DNA of 64,000 nt. Origin: Rhynchopus sp. YZ270_cl-10 (taxonomy: Eukaryota > Euglenozoa > Diplonemea > Diplonemida > Diplonemidae). The position numbers and the translations under genes were made by a program. This document shows positions 44,381 through 55,748 of this stretch, piece after piece. The stretch spans positions 620,001-684,000 of the forward strand of contig OZ037858.1 of assembly GCA_964035575.1 (NCBI GenBank). The letters run 5' to 3'. The notes below the pieces were generated by a model, which searched no databases, was not told the DNA's origin, and worked only from the letters and a program-made list of their open reading frames with translations. Within the stretch, counting starts at the first letter, position 1; each line of letters begins with the position of its first letter.

Positions 44381-46449
44381 AGTCCGTTCAAAAGCGTGCC
44401 TTTTGTACGCGTCAAAACAGCCCGTTCAAAAGCGTGCCTTTTGTACGCATCAAAACAGCCCGTTCAAAAGCGTGCCTTTTGTACGCATCAAAACAGCCCG
44501 TTCAGAAGAGTGCCTTTTGTACGCCTGAAAACAGCCCGTTCAGAAGCGTGCCTTTTGTGCATCAAAACAGCCTGTTCAAATGCGTGCCTTTTGTACGCAT
44601 CAAAACAGCCTGTTCAAATGCGTGCCTTTTGTACGCATCAAAACAGCCCGTTCAAAAGCGTGCCTTTTGTACGCATCAGAACAGCCCGTTCAAAAGCGTG
44701 CCTTTTGTACGCATCAAAACAGCCCGTTCAAAAGCGTGCCTTTTGTGCGCGTCAAAACAGCCCGTTCAAAAGCGTGCCTTTTGTATGCGTCAAAACAGCC
44801 CGTTCAGAAGAGTGCCTTTTGTACGCATCAAAACAGCCCGTTCAAAAGCGTGCCTTTTGTACGCATCAAAACAGCCCGTTCAAAAGCGTGCCTTTTGTAC
44901 GCATCAAAACAGCCCGTTCAAAAGCGTGCCTTTTGTACGCATCAAAACAGCCCGTTCAAAAGCGTGCCTTTTGTACGCATCAAAACAGCCCGTTCAAAAG
45001 CGTGCCTTTTGTACGCATCAAAACAGCCCGTTCAAAAGCGTGCCTTTTGTACGCATCAAAACAGCCCGTTCAAAAGCGTGCCTTTTGTACGCGTCAAAAC
45101 AGCCCGTTCAAAAGCGTGCCTTTTGTACGCATCAGAACAGCCCGTTCAAAAGCGTGCCTTTTGTACGCCTGAAAACAGCCCGTTCAAAAGCGTGCCTTTT
45201 GTACGAGTCAAAACAGCCCGTTCAAAAGCGTGCCTTTTGTGCGCGTCAAAACAGCCCGTTCAGAAGCGTGCCTTTTGTACGCATCAAAACAGCCCGTTCA
45301 GAAGCGTGCCTTTTGTACGCATCAAAACAGCCCGTTCAGAAGCGTGCCTTTTGTACGCATCAAAACAGCCCGTTCAAAAGCGTGCCTTTTGTACGCATCA
45401 AAACAGCCCGTTCAGAAGAGTGCCTTTTGTACGCCTGAAAACAGCCCGTTCAGAAGCGTGCCTTTTGTGCATCAAAACAGCCTGTTCAATAGCGTGCCTT
45501 TTGTACGCATCAAAACAGCCCGTTCAAAAGCGTGCCTTTTGTGCGCGTCAAAACAGCCCGTTCAAAAGCGTGCCTTTTGTACGCATCAAAACAGCCCGTT
45601 CAGAAGCGTGCCTTTTGTACGCATCAAAACAGCCCGTTCAAAAGCGTGCCTTTTGTGCGCGTCAAAACAGCCCGTTCAAAAGCGTGCCTTTTGTGCGCGT
45701 CAAAACAGCCCGTTCAAAAGCGTGCCTTTTATACGCGTCAAAACAGCCCGTTCAAAAGCGTGCCTTTTGTACGCATCAAAACAGCCCGTTCAAAAGCGTG
45801 CCTTTTGTACGAGTCAAAACAGCCCGTTCAAAAGCGTGCCTTTTGTGCGCGTCAAAACAGCCCGTTCAAAAGCGTGCCTTTTGTACGCGTCAAAACAGCC
45901 CGTTCAAAAGCGTGCCTTTTGTACGCATCAAAACAGCCCGTTCAAAAGCGTGCCTTTTGTACGCATCAAAACAGCCCGTTCAAAAGCGTGCCTTTTGTAC
46001 GCCTGAAAACAGCCCGTTCAAAAGCGTGCCTTTTGTACGAGTCAAAACAGCCCGTTCAAAAGCGTGCCTTTTGTGCGCGTCAAAACAGCCCGTTCAGAAG
46101 CGTGCCTTTTGTACGCATCAAAACAGCCCGTTCAAAAGCGTGCCTTTTGTACGCCTGAAAACAGCCCGTTCAAAAGCGTGCCTTTTGTGCGCGTCAAAAC
46201 AGCCCGTTCAGAAGAGTGCCTTTTGTACGCCTGAAAACAGCCCGTTCAGAAGCGTGCCTTTTGTGCATCAAAACAGCCTGTTCAAATGCGTGCCTTTTGT
46301 ACGCATCAAAACAGCCCGTTCAGAAGAGTGCCTTTTGTACGCCTGAAAACAGCCCGTTCAGAAGCGTGCCTTTTGTGCATCAAAACAGCCTGTTCAAATG
46401 CGTGCCTTTTGTACGCATCAAAACAGCCTGTTCAAATGCGTGCCTTTTT
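44381..46449 (+). repeat. 38-bp satellite, block 2 (about 54 units)
   Basis: Same unit as block 1, including the CTGA-variant and 36-bp-unit cassette typical of the later part of block 1. It resumes mid-unit after family A copy A8 and is broken at 46449 by a GC-rich insertion. Confidence 0.95.
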
Positions 46450-47197
46450 GTTTCCCTAGGGAGGGTCAAAAAGACCCTCCCGCCAGCTACTTTACACGCC
46501 CGCCGGGAGGGTCAAACCCACCCGGCGGGAGGGTAAACCTGGCGGGAGGGTCCGGACCCTCCCGCCAGCTTTTGGACCCTCCCGCCAGGTCTGTGGACCC
46601 TCCCGCCAGGTCTGGGGACCCTCCCGCCAGGTCTGTGGACCCTCCCGCCAGGTCTGTGGACCCTCCCGCCAGGTCTGGGGACCCTCCCGCCAGGTCTGGG
46701 GACCCTCCCGCCAGGTCTGTGGACCCTCCCGCCAGGTCTGGGGACCCTCCCGCCAGGTCTGGGGATCCTCCCGCCAGGTCTGGGGACCCTCCCGCCAGCT
46801 TTTTGGACCCTCCCGCCAGGTTTTTTGGGTTTTTCTCACTCTACGTAGCGTCGGTGAGGGTTTTTTTGACCCTCCCGCGTGAAACAAAGCGTCCTACAAC
46901 CCCCCTAGCCACCCCTTAGGCTCTCCGTTGTGAGGGTCCTTTTCGAAACCGCTCCCGCCGGGTTTTTTGCTCTCGGGAGCCCTGTTGGACCCTCGGGGAC
47001 CCGTGTGGGCCCTCGGGAGGCCGTGTGGGGCTCGGGCTTCGCCCTCGTTCCCCCACACGGCCTCCCTCGGGCCCACACGGGTCCCCTCGTGGTCCAACAG
47101 GGCTCCCTCGAGCAAAAAACCCGGCGGGAGGGTTTCGAAAATATGACCCTCCCGCCGGGAGCCTTCGGGTACCTGGCGGGAGGGTTGTAAATACTCA
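46450..47197 (+). mobile_element. GC-rich repetitive insertion in satellite
   Basis: It begins TTTCCCTAGGGAGGGTC, with GGGAGGGTC/GACCCTCCC forming a terminal hairpin around AAAAA, and ends GGCGGGAGGGTTGTAAA, so half of the hairpin recurs at the far end as in families A and B. The interior has about 17 copies of GACCCTCCCGCCAGGTCTG-like units and a near-palindromic stretch around 46975-47105. Satellite units resume cleanly after it. No real ORF. Confidence 0.65.
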
Positions 47198-48084
47198 TGT
47201 ACGCATCAAAACAGCCCGTTCAAAAGCGTGCCTTTTGTACGCATCAAAACAGCCCGTTCAAAAGCGTGCCTTTTGTACGCGTCAAAACAGCCCGTTCAAA
47301 AGCGTGCCTTTTGTACGAGTCAAAACAGCCCGTTCAAAAGCGTGCCTTTTGTGCGCGTCAAAACAGCCCGTTCAGAAGCGTGCCTTTTGTACGCATCAAA
47401 ACAGCCCGTTCAAAAGCGTGCCTTTTGTACGCATCAAAACAGGCCGTTCAAAAGCGTGCCTTTTGTACGCATCAAAACAGCCCGTTCAAAAGCGTGCCTT
47501 TTGTGCGCATCAAAACAGCCCGTTCAAAAGCGTGCCTTTTGTACGCATCAAAACAGGCCGTTCAAAAGCGTGCCTTTTGTACGCGTCAAAACAGCCCGTT
47601 CAAAAGCGTGCCTTTTGTACGCGTCAAAACAGCCCGTTCAAAAGCGTGCCTTTTGTGCGCGTCAAAACAGCCCGTTCAGAAGCGTGCCTTTTGTACGCAT
47701 CAAAACAGCCCGTTCAAAAGCGTGCCTTTTGTGCGCATCAAAACAGCCCGTTCAAAAGCGTGCCTTTTGTACGCATCAAAACAGCCCGTTCAAAAGCGTG
47801 CCTTTTGTGCGCATCAAAACAGCCCGTTCAAAAGCGTGCCTTTTGTACGCGTCAAAACAGCCCGTTCAAAAGCGTGCCTTTTGTGCGCATCAAGACAGCC
47901 CGTTCAAAAGCGTGCCTTTTGTGCGCATCAAAACAGCCCGTTCAAATGCGTGCCTTTTGTACGCATCAAAACAGCCCGTTCAAAAGCGTGCCTTTTGTGC
48001 GCGTCAAAACAGCCCGTTCAAAAGCGTGCCTTTTGTGCGCATCAAAACAGCCCGTTCAGAAGCGTGCCTTTTGTACGCGTCAAA
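47198..48084 (+). repeat. 38-bp satellite, block 3 (about 23 units)
   Basis: Homogeneous units resembling the first 5 kb of block 1. It shares a rare C-to-G variant (ACAGGCCGTTC at about 47441 and 47555) seen elsewhere only near 18587 and 18814. It ends in CAAAGCAACCAGAG, then family B. Confidence 0.93.
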
Positions 48085-48111
48085 GCAACCAGAGATAGCT
48101 ATTTGAGTTGA

Positions 48112-49154
48112 CGGTCTTGAAAACACTTCGCTGGCTGGTGTGTCAAACGGTATGTGTATGGTTTGCACGTTACGCTCTACGTATACGATACACACAACGA
48201 TATGCATATGCGATACACGGTTCGTGTGCGGCCTAACGCATGCAACGAACGCAACGCAACCGATGCATACGTTACGATCTGTATGCAACGAACGCAACGC
48301 ATGCAACGCAACGCAACCGATGTGTACGTAACGATCTGTATGCAACGAACGCAACGCATGCAACGCAACGCAACCGATGCGTACGTTACGATCTGTATGT
48401 AACGAACGCAACGCAACGAACGCAACGCATCCAACGCAACGCATCCAACACAACGCAACCGATGTGTACGATACACACAACGTTATGTATATGCGATACA
48501 CTCGTTAACCGCAACCAGCGCTTACCAAGCGCTGCCCTCCTTCGGTGGGCAGCGAAAACGGCGTCCTAGCGCCGCGGAAACACTCTTGCCGGCTCGTGTG
48601 GTTGATAACGGAACGGTCTACACATGCGTTACACACAACCGTCTTCGTATACGATACACACAACGCTATGCATATGTGATACACGCGTTAACCGTATAGA
48701 GTGGTTGCCAAACGCAGCCCACCTACGGTGGGCTGCTGCAACGTGTGCCGTGTGTGGCCCATGCATGGTTCTCACAGCTCGCTGGCACGTTTCCGAAGCC
48801 GGAAACCCGGTTACCTGCCTGAAAAACCGGGTTTTTGGCCAAAACGCCTGTTTTGCCTGTAGAACCCTGTAGAAGCCTTAAGATACACGTGTTTTGCTAA
48901 GGCAAAAAGGGGTACTCGCGACACCCTGGAATCAGGGTCTGCCAGGGGTCCCAGCTTCGTTGAAGCCGTAAACCCCCCAAAAAGTGTCCGATCTTTCCAA
49001 AGAAAACGTTTTTTCGGCTGTGCGAAGCTTCTACCCCTGAAAAAAAAAACCGGTTTTTGGTCAAAAACCCCCCTGGGGGGGGGGGAGACCGGTGTGTGGG
49101 GGGGGTGGCGTTTTGGCAACAGTAAAAACTAGAAAACACAAGTGTTTTCTAGAA
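48112..49154 (-). mobile_element. Family B element B6, expanded copy
   Basis: 1043 bp on the minus strand with both B ends. It is longer than the 815-bp copies because of GAACGCAACGCATGC-type minirepeat expansion. It lies exactly between ATAGCTA (48105-48111) and TTTCCCTCCC (49155). The uninterrupted junction ATAGCTATTTCCCTCCC occurs at 49587, showing insertion between A and T without target duplication. Confidence 0.78.
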
Positions 49155-50032
49155 TTTCCCTCCCTCCCGCCAGAGCCCGAGGGCGCCCTTGAGGGAGGTC
49201 AGGGCATCCCGAGGGGCGAAGGCCCGAGGGGGCCCTGACGTCCCGAAAGGGCAGCCTGAGGGCCAAGGGGGGGAGGGATGTAGCTTTGTGACCCGACGAG
49301 GTCGTTTTCTACCCGAACTGCCTGCAAACAAGCGCTTTTGTGGTGTTTTGTGTACAAACACGTAGGTTTTTCGGCCCACGTGGGTACCATCGTTTGTGGC
49401 CCACGGAAGCCCAAAAGCACGCGGATACGCTTTTCGAGTCGCAGAAACCAGGTTGTGTGCCGTTTTAAAAAGCTTTTGGACGGTTTCAGTCACCAAAACG
49501 CACATTCTCTCGCGGGAATTTTTGGTGCTCTAAAGGGAATCCTCTTAGCTCTCAAGGGAATCCCTTGAGACCTCTGGAGGGTTACAATAGCTATTTCCCT
49601 CCCTCCCGCCAGAGCCCGAGGGCGCCCTTGAGGGAGGTCAGGGCAGCCCGAGGGCCGAAGGCCCGAGGGCGCCCTGACCTCCCGAAAGGGCAGCCCGAGG
49701 GCCAAGGGAGGGAGGGATGTAGCTTTGTGACCCGAAGAGGTCGTTTTCGACCCGAACTGCCTGCAAACAAGCGCTTTTGTGGTGTTTTGTGTACAAACAC
49801 GTAGGTTTTTCGGCCCACATGGGTACCATCGTTTGTGGCCTACGGACGCCCAAAAGCATGCGGATACGCTTTTCGAGTCGCAGAAACCAGGTTGTGGGCC
49901 GTTTTAAAAAGTTTTTGGCCGGTTTCAGTCACCAAAACGCACATTCTCTCGCGGGAATTTTTGGTGCTCTCAAGGGAATCCTCTTAGCTCTCAAGGGAAT
50001 CCCTTGAGACCTCTGGAGGGTTACAAACAACT
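49155..50032. repeat. 439-bp tandem pair with GC-rich ends
   Basis: Units 49155-49593 and 49594-50032 differ at a modest number of bases. Each starts TTTCCCTCCCTCCCGCC and ends CTGGAGGGTTACAA; ATAGCTA joins the two. The ends resemble those of the GC-rich insertion at 46450. Overlapping ORFs on both strands are not supported as genes. Confidence 0.75.
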
Positions 50033-50163
50033 GTTTGGGTGGAGTAAATCCAGGAGAACGTGTTTGCAATGTCAGCGGAGGTGGACTCGTCTTGAACAGT
50101 CTTCTCCTGCACTTCATACTCTGCTTTGATTTTTTCTGGGCTATGCATCCTGTGAAGACTCAT
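49984..50163 (-). pseudogene. Possible truncated host exon
   Basis: Minus-strand reading from ATG at 50163 gives MSLHRMHSPEKIKAEYEVQE and onward to about residue 44 (FSWIYSTQT), with charged, protein-like composition. At about 50033 it runs into the end of the 439-bp repeat, which supplies the last 15 residues and a stop. The upstream side is ordinary A/T-rich DNA that could be a promoter. It may be the 5' end of a gene cut by the repeat, or chance. No homologue recognised. Confidence 0.3.
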
Positions 50164-50610
50164 CCAGGTTTCTTTTCACTCTGATCGATAGGGGAGCCCC
50201 TGAGGTAGGGGGGCCCTAACAAATTGAACATGATAATCTAACTGCTTCTGGCGAAGTGTTTGCTCCAACAATTTGTCTATTTTTCAGGGAGCGTGTATCC
50301 CCATGTCTCTTTTAGTAGCTATTGTGTCTTAATGTAATTAGAAAAATATAGAAAAATCCCCATTTCCTCACGACACAAGACACACCCCTCATCTTTTTTG
50401 TCTAGTTCACCACAACCCAATTTCCCTACTCTACATCACAACAGGTTCGGACACAACACATCCACACCATTTCGAGGGATAATGATTGCAGCGTTTCCTG
50501 GGCTGCGGGGTAGGGGGCGATAACACGTGATTGTGCACGATGACGCACGATGACAACACGATTTCACTTTTTTTGTTTTTTTAGTGGTGGTTTCACTGGT
50601 TTTCACTGGT
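50164..50610. other. Short gene-free stretch
   Basis: A/T-rich DNA with no supported gene. It ends with GCACGATGACGCACGATGAC-like minirepeats (about 50535-50560) that recur at 52205-52272, on the other side of the microsatellite. Confidence 0.45.
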
Positions 50611-51482
50611 ACTATGGTACTATGGTACTATGGTACTATGGTACTATGGTACTATGGTACTATGGTACTATGGTACTATGGTACTATGGTACTATGGTAC
50701 TATGGTACTATGGTACTATGGTACTATGGTACTATGGTACTATGGTACTATGGTACTATGGTACTATGGTACTATGGTACTATGGTACTATGGTACTATG
50801 GTACTATGGTACTATGGTACTATGGTACTATGGTACTATGGTACTATGGTACTATGGTACTATGGTACTATGGTACTATGGTACTATGGTACTATGGTAC
50901 TATGGTACTATGGTACTATGGTACTATGGTACTATGGTACTATGGTACTATGGTACTATGGTACTATGGTACTATGGTACTATGGTACTATGGTACTATG
51001 GTACTATGGTACTATGGTACTATGGTACTATGGTACTATGGTACTATGGTACTATGGTACTATGGTACTATGGTACTATGGTACTATGGTACTATGGTAC
51101 TATGGTACTATGGTACTATGGTACTATGGTGCTATGGTGCTATGGTGCTATGGTGCTATGGTGCTATGGTGCTATGGTGCTATGGTGCTATGGTGCTATG
51201 GTGCTATGGTGCTATGGTGCTATGGTGCTATGGTGCTATGGTGCTATGGTGCTATGGTGCTATGGTGCTATGGTGCTATGGTGCTATGGTGCTATGGTGC
51301 TATGGTGCTATGGTGCTATGGTGCTATGGTGCTATGGTGCTATGGTGCTATGGTGCTATGGTGCTATGGTGCTATGGTGCTATGGTGCTATGGTGCTATG
51401 GTGCTATGGTGCTATGGTGCTATGGTGCTATGGTGCTATGGTGCTATGGTGCTATGGTGCTATGGTGCTATGGTGCTATGGT
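50611..51482 (+). repeat. 8-bp microsatellite switching from ACTATGGT to GCTATGGT
   Basis: 50611-51130 is 65 perfect copies of ACTATGGT and 51131-51482 is 44 perfect copies of GCTATGGT, with one abrupt switch. All three plus-strand frames are open, so the 309-328-residue ORFs here are artefacts of the repeat. Confidence 0.97.
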
Positions 51483-53009
51483 GTGGATGCTTCAATGCAA
51501 CACTAAACTTTGATACAAGAGACACAAGTAACTTTTCCTCCCAACATGTGCGCACAGATTCCACCCTCCCCCTCCCAGCCCTAGTGGTGCAACCCCGTGA
51601 AACCACCACTTATTAAAATAAAGTGAAATCGCGTTCACATGCCTTTCTCTAAATGTCGTCCCCGTCCCCAGATTCGGGCGAACTCGATTTTTTTCCCGCA
51701 TTTTTTTCCCGCCTTCTCCACTGCATTTTTGGTGTCCACAGCGGCTCAGAGGAGCCCGAAAAAAAAATACTTTGTGTGGATGAGACCGTGACGCCCCGAC
51801 GTATGGCGACATCGACCTCGCTCTCGTCTCCGTGAGAGGGTTACGGAGGTCAAGTCGCACCCTTTATGATTAGTTGATCGGGGGTGTTAATATGGTCTAA
51901 AATCCCTCCACCCATCATCCAGACATGACCCAGATTGTGTTCAATTGGGTCGAATTTTCACAGTGCTTCCCAAATTTGTCAGGGAGGCCGCGCAAAGCGC
52001 AAAAACCCGGGAAAAGGGCACAAAAATCACACAAAAAAGACGCGAGAAGGGCGGGAAAAAAACCGGTCCCCAGCCGAAAAAACCCGGAAAATAGGATCGT
52101 CACGGTTGAAGCCTGTCGTGTTGTTATCGTGCGTCATCGACGAGACAAGCTGAGGAAGGTGCAGGGTGATTGGCTGCGAAACCCCCCAATTGCCCCCTAA
52201 AAAAGTGCACCAGAGCGATGACGCACGATAACGCACGATGACGCACGATGACACGCGATTATGCACGATAACTGAGCCTGAAAACGCTGCATAATAGGCA
52301 ATTTTAAGCGCAATTTTTAGAAATGTTGCGTACCGTGGATTCGCCAGAAACTTTCGTATTGGCAAAATATGGAAGTAAAGTTTACGGAACTGGACCATAG
52401 TTACCAACAAAAGTGCCATTTTATGTCAAGATTTTTAAGAAATGTTGCGTACCGTGGCTTCGCCAGGAACATTTGGGTGCCATGACTGATGATTTCTGCA
52501 GTTCTTCGAACTTTCACAACCCTTCTCAACCAACTTTGCAAGGGAGAACGCGCGCGAAGCGCGCGCGGTTTTTAATTGTTTTTGCTTAGAATTGTACGTG
52601 TTGAAAATCCATACGTACTTTTTTTATTTTTGGGGGAGCTGCGTAATCCCTGATCTTGGGTAAGATGTTAGGAGAAAAAACCCCTAAGGTAAGACGCTAG
52701 GGTTTTTGGGAAAATCCCCATATCTTTTTAAGATCTTATGTATACCATGCATTTGGGTATGGGTTCATATTTCGTGAAAATTTTAGTCACTAAAATTTTG
52801 TCCATTTTTCTGGGTACCCTGTATTTTTACAAGATTATTGGCCTACCAGGATAGTGGCTATTCACCAATTTTACGGCTGTCTCAACATTTCCCCTCCCCT
52901 CATGAGGCCTAAAATGTGAAAGGCAAGAGTGCATTGGCTCAGGCATGCATGCGTTCCCCGCACTATTACCACTGCAACACCTACCACAGACACCTGAATA
53001 AATACGAAT
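51483..53009. other. Gene-free stretch with dispersed repeats
   Basis: No gene is supported. It holds GCACGATGAC minirepeats (52205-52272), two partial copies of repeat R (52285-52345 and 52430-52485, each with AAATGTTGCGTACCGTGG) and the GAA-loop hairpin CGCGCGC/GCGCGCG at 52549-52565. The kinesin promoter must lie at its right end. Confidence 0.5.
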
Positions 53010-55748
53010 ATGCCGCAACAGTTTCCATCAGGAGCACTCTCTGTGGATGTAGCTGCGTCAACCCTATCACCGCCACATTCACCTATGGCACCACATACAC
53101 CACGTACACCATCGATGATTACGGAAACAATCGACCACTTTCTTAGCGTGTTCCCTAATTTGCCACCGCAGTTGATTTCAGATGTAGTGAAGCAACACCC
53201 AACGCTCGATAAGAAGGCGTTAGAAGAGGATCTTGTAGATCTTGGCGGTGTGCACGCCTTGGAGGTTATGGAAACCGAAGATGACCAGATGGACGATAAA
53301 CTCTTTGACGAGATGCAGCTGTTCCTTATGGACTGCAACGAGCACCAGGCCACGGTCATTGGTTACGTGCACAGAGGCGAGCCCTTTAACAAATCACTTC
53401 TCTCCATCATCGAAGGCGATATTACTGCCGCTGAGAAGTACCTCGCAACAAAACTAGACCGCATCCAAGAGCTCCCCCTCATAGAGGACGGCCTGCGCAT
53501 CACTATACGCGAAGGCAAAACATTGCTTCTCTCGTGGGAGGCTCTCATAGAGGCTACACGGGAGCTCACAGTACAAGAGGAGAAGCGGCGAGATCCTATG
53601 GCAGAACCTGACCCAGAGCCCAGCCTTATTCGGATGATGTCAGTGCGTTCGATTGGAAGAGGTATGTTAGGTAGGCAAGGTATCCTCAACATGATACCAC
53701 GACACAGATAGCGACACGGAATCAGAAGAGGGCCTGCCACAGGAGGGGTCGTTGTTCAGGTCGAGGATGCTGACGTCAGAAGAAAGGGATTTGTACGTCT
53801 CGCAAAGAAACAAGCTGGGTGTCGATGCGGAAGAGATTGAGCGGTTGCGCATACAGCTGAGAGAGAAGGACCGCATCATCTCAACGCTGCGTCGAGAGGT
53901 GGACACGTTGAAGGAAGGGGCCAGCAGCACTCCAGATCGACCGTTGTTATCCGCGTCCTCGCAGTCCACCTTGGAAGAGGGAACTGCAAAGGAGGTGCAC
54001 CGGTTGAAGGAGGAGAACGCACGTCTCCGAGGTCTTTTGAAGTCCCATGTAGCCAGCACGCGCCTCACCATATTTAGACTTCGTGAAGGGCTTGAGGAGG
54101 CCAAGGCAACAGCAGAGACGGAGAAGCCTTTGATGGTTGCAGACTTTGCAACATGCATCGCAGCACTCGACAGGATCAAGCAAGCAAGCCTCCTAGCAGA
54201 TCAGATGGATCGTCTGTACAGACAGGAGGTTGCCTTGCGAAAGCAGTTCCAAGAAATGGTACAGGATCTGAAGGGAAACATCCGTGTTTTCTGCAGGGTG
54301 AGGCCCGCAGTGAATGCAGCAGGGAAGCGTGTTAAAGTTGCGCAAGAGAATCGTTGCACAGTGTACAGCACCAGCGACCCCGATGCCCTCATCGCGAATG
54401 ACCCTGCACGGGCATCGCGTCCCAGCAAACGTTACAACTTCAACAAAGTCTTCACCGAATCTACTTCTCAAAGCGATGTGTTCACAAGCATCCAGCCCTT
54501 AGTCGATAGCATCGTAGAGGGGTACAACGTCTGTTTGTTTGCGTACGGTCAGATTGGATCAGGAAAGTCTTACACCATAATGGGGAAGTGCGACCCGCAG
54601 AAACCTGGTTCATTTACATCTGCAACACGAGGCAACGTCAAAAAGGTGAAGGAGCTTACCGAAACCGAGCAGAAAGAACACAACAAACACAAGGGGGTTC
54701 TTGAGCGCTCTTCAGAGCGCTTGTTCTCACTCCTCGCTGAGAAGAAGGAAGATACATCTACCGTGCATATCTCTGTGCTGGAGATCCACTGCGAGCGCAT
54801 CATCGACCTTCTCCTGCCAAAACAGCCGACAAAGTTGCCAGACTATAAAGTAAAGCACGGTACCTATGTCATCGGAGGCACAACGTTCAATGGAACATAT
54901 GTTGAAGATCTGACACATGTCAAGGTGTCGACGACAGCAGATGTGATGAAGCAGATGCACCACGCTGGGCAGAACAGGAAGGAAACGACGAGGCGCAGTG
55001 CAGCTGAACCAGGACAATCTCAACGGCACTCACGCTCACATATGATAATCACCCTGCATGTTTGCACACAAAACAAAGCAACTGGCGCAGGGAATTTCAG
55101 TGTCTTGAACGTAGTGGATTTGGCAGGATCAGAGAGACACAATCCCTTGGATAAGGGCAGCACAGAAGAGGCGAAGAAAATTAATCTCTCGTTAGTGAGA
55201 CTGGGTATAGTCTTCAGTGCATTGCAGCAAGATGACGAGCACATCAAGTACAGAGACTCCAAACTGACGCATGTGGTACGTGACTTATTCCCAATGACCC
55301 CCACCCCACATCCCACGATCATACTTAGCCAGTCTCTTCCTACGATTTTCTCAATTTCTATTTCCACATTTTGTTATTATTTTTTTTTTTTTCATTCCTC
55401 AGCTTCAAGACTGTCTTGGTGGGTTATCGAAAGTTGCGATGATAGCAGCGTGCAGTTCACGCGCTCAGGATGCAGGTATGTATTTCATTGAATACAAATT
55501 TTTCAAAACGGACGGAAAATAAAATTTATTGTGTTGAGGATGAACTGTATCCATACCTTTGAAATTCATTGGCCTTCGGGCGACTTTGTGTACAGAACCC
55601 GTCCTCGGACAGGTGATTGTCAATACCAAAAAAAACACACAAAAAAACTTCAGCCGATACCAAAAACACGCTTGAGATAGCTAGCAGGGCAATGAAATGT
55701 TCTTTGGGACAAGCATCTCGAAACAGATTCAGAAGTGAGTCAGCTTAG
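53010..55748 (+). CDS. Kinesin-14-type C-terminal motor protein, four exons
   Basis: Exons are 53010-53661, 53708-55275, 55403-55475 and 55654-55748, with introns of 46, 127 and 178 nt. The frame is kept at every join, giving 795 residues ending RSESA. The N-terminal 400 residues hold a Pro-rich start, an acidic helical region and coiled coil. The motor begins at LKGNIRVFCRVRP (about 405), the kinesin-14 neck-motor junction. The P-loop is GQIGSGKS (498-505; usual GQTGSGKT). Switch I is SQRHSRSH (655-662; usual NxxSSRSH), so the Asn and first Ser are replaced. Switch II DLAGSE (688-693) is intact. YRDSKLTHV joins LQDCLGG across intron 2, and TLEIASRAMK closes the motor. These motors are usually minus-end directed. 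ATG at 53010 follows an in-frame stop at 52995. Confidence 0.88.

Noticed and set aside
46398-47190. ORFs in the GC-rich insertion (repeated DPPARSG- and TWREGPQ-type)
   Set aside because: Translations of a short GC repeat on both strands.
50550-51616. ORFs of 309-328 residues (MVLWYYGT-type repeats)
   Set aside because: Pure translation of an 8-bp microsatellite; open in all three frames.
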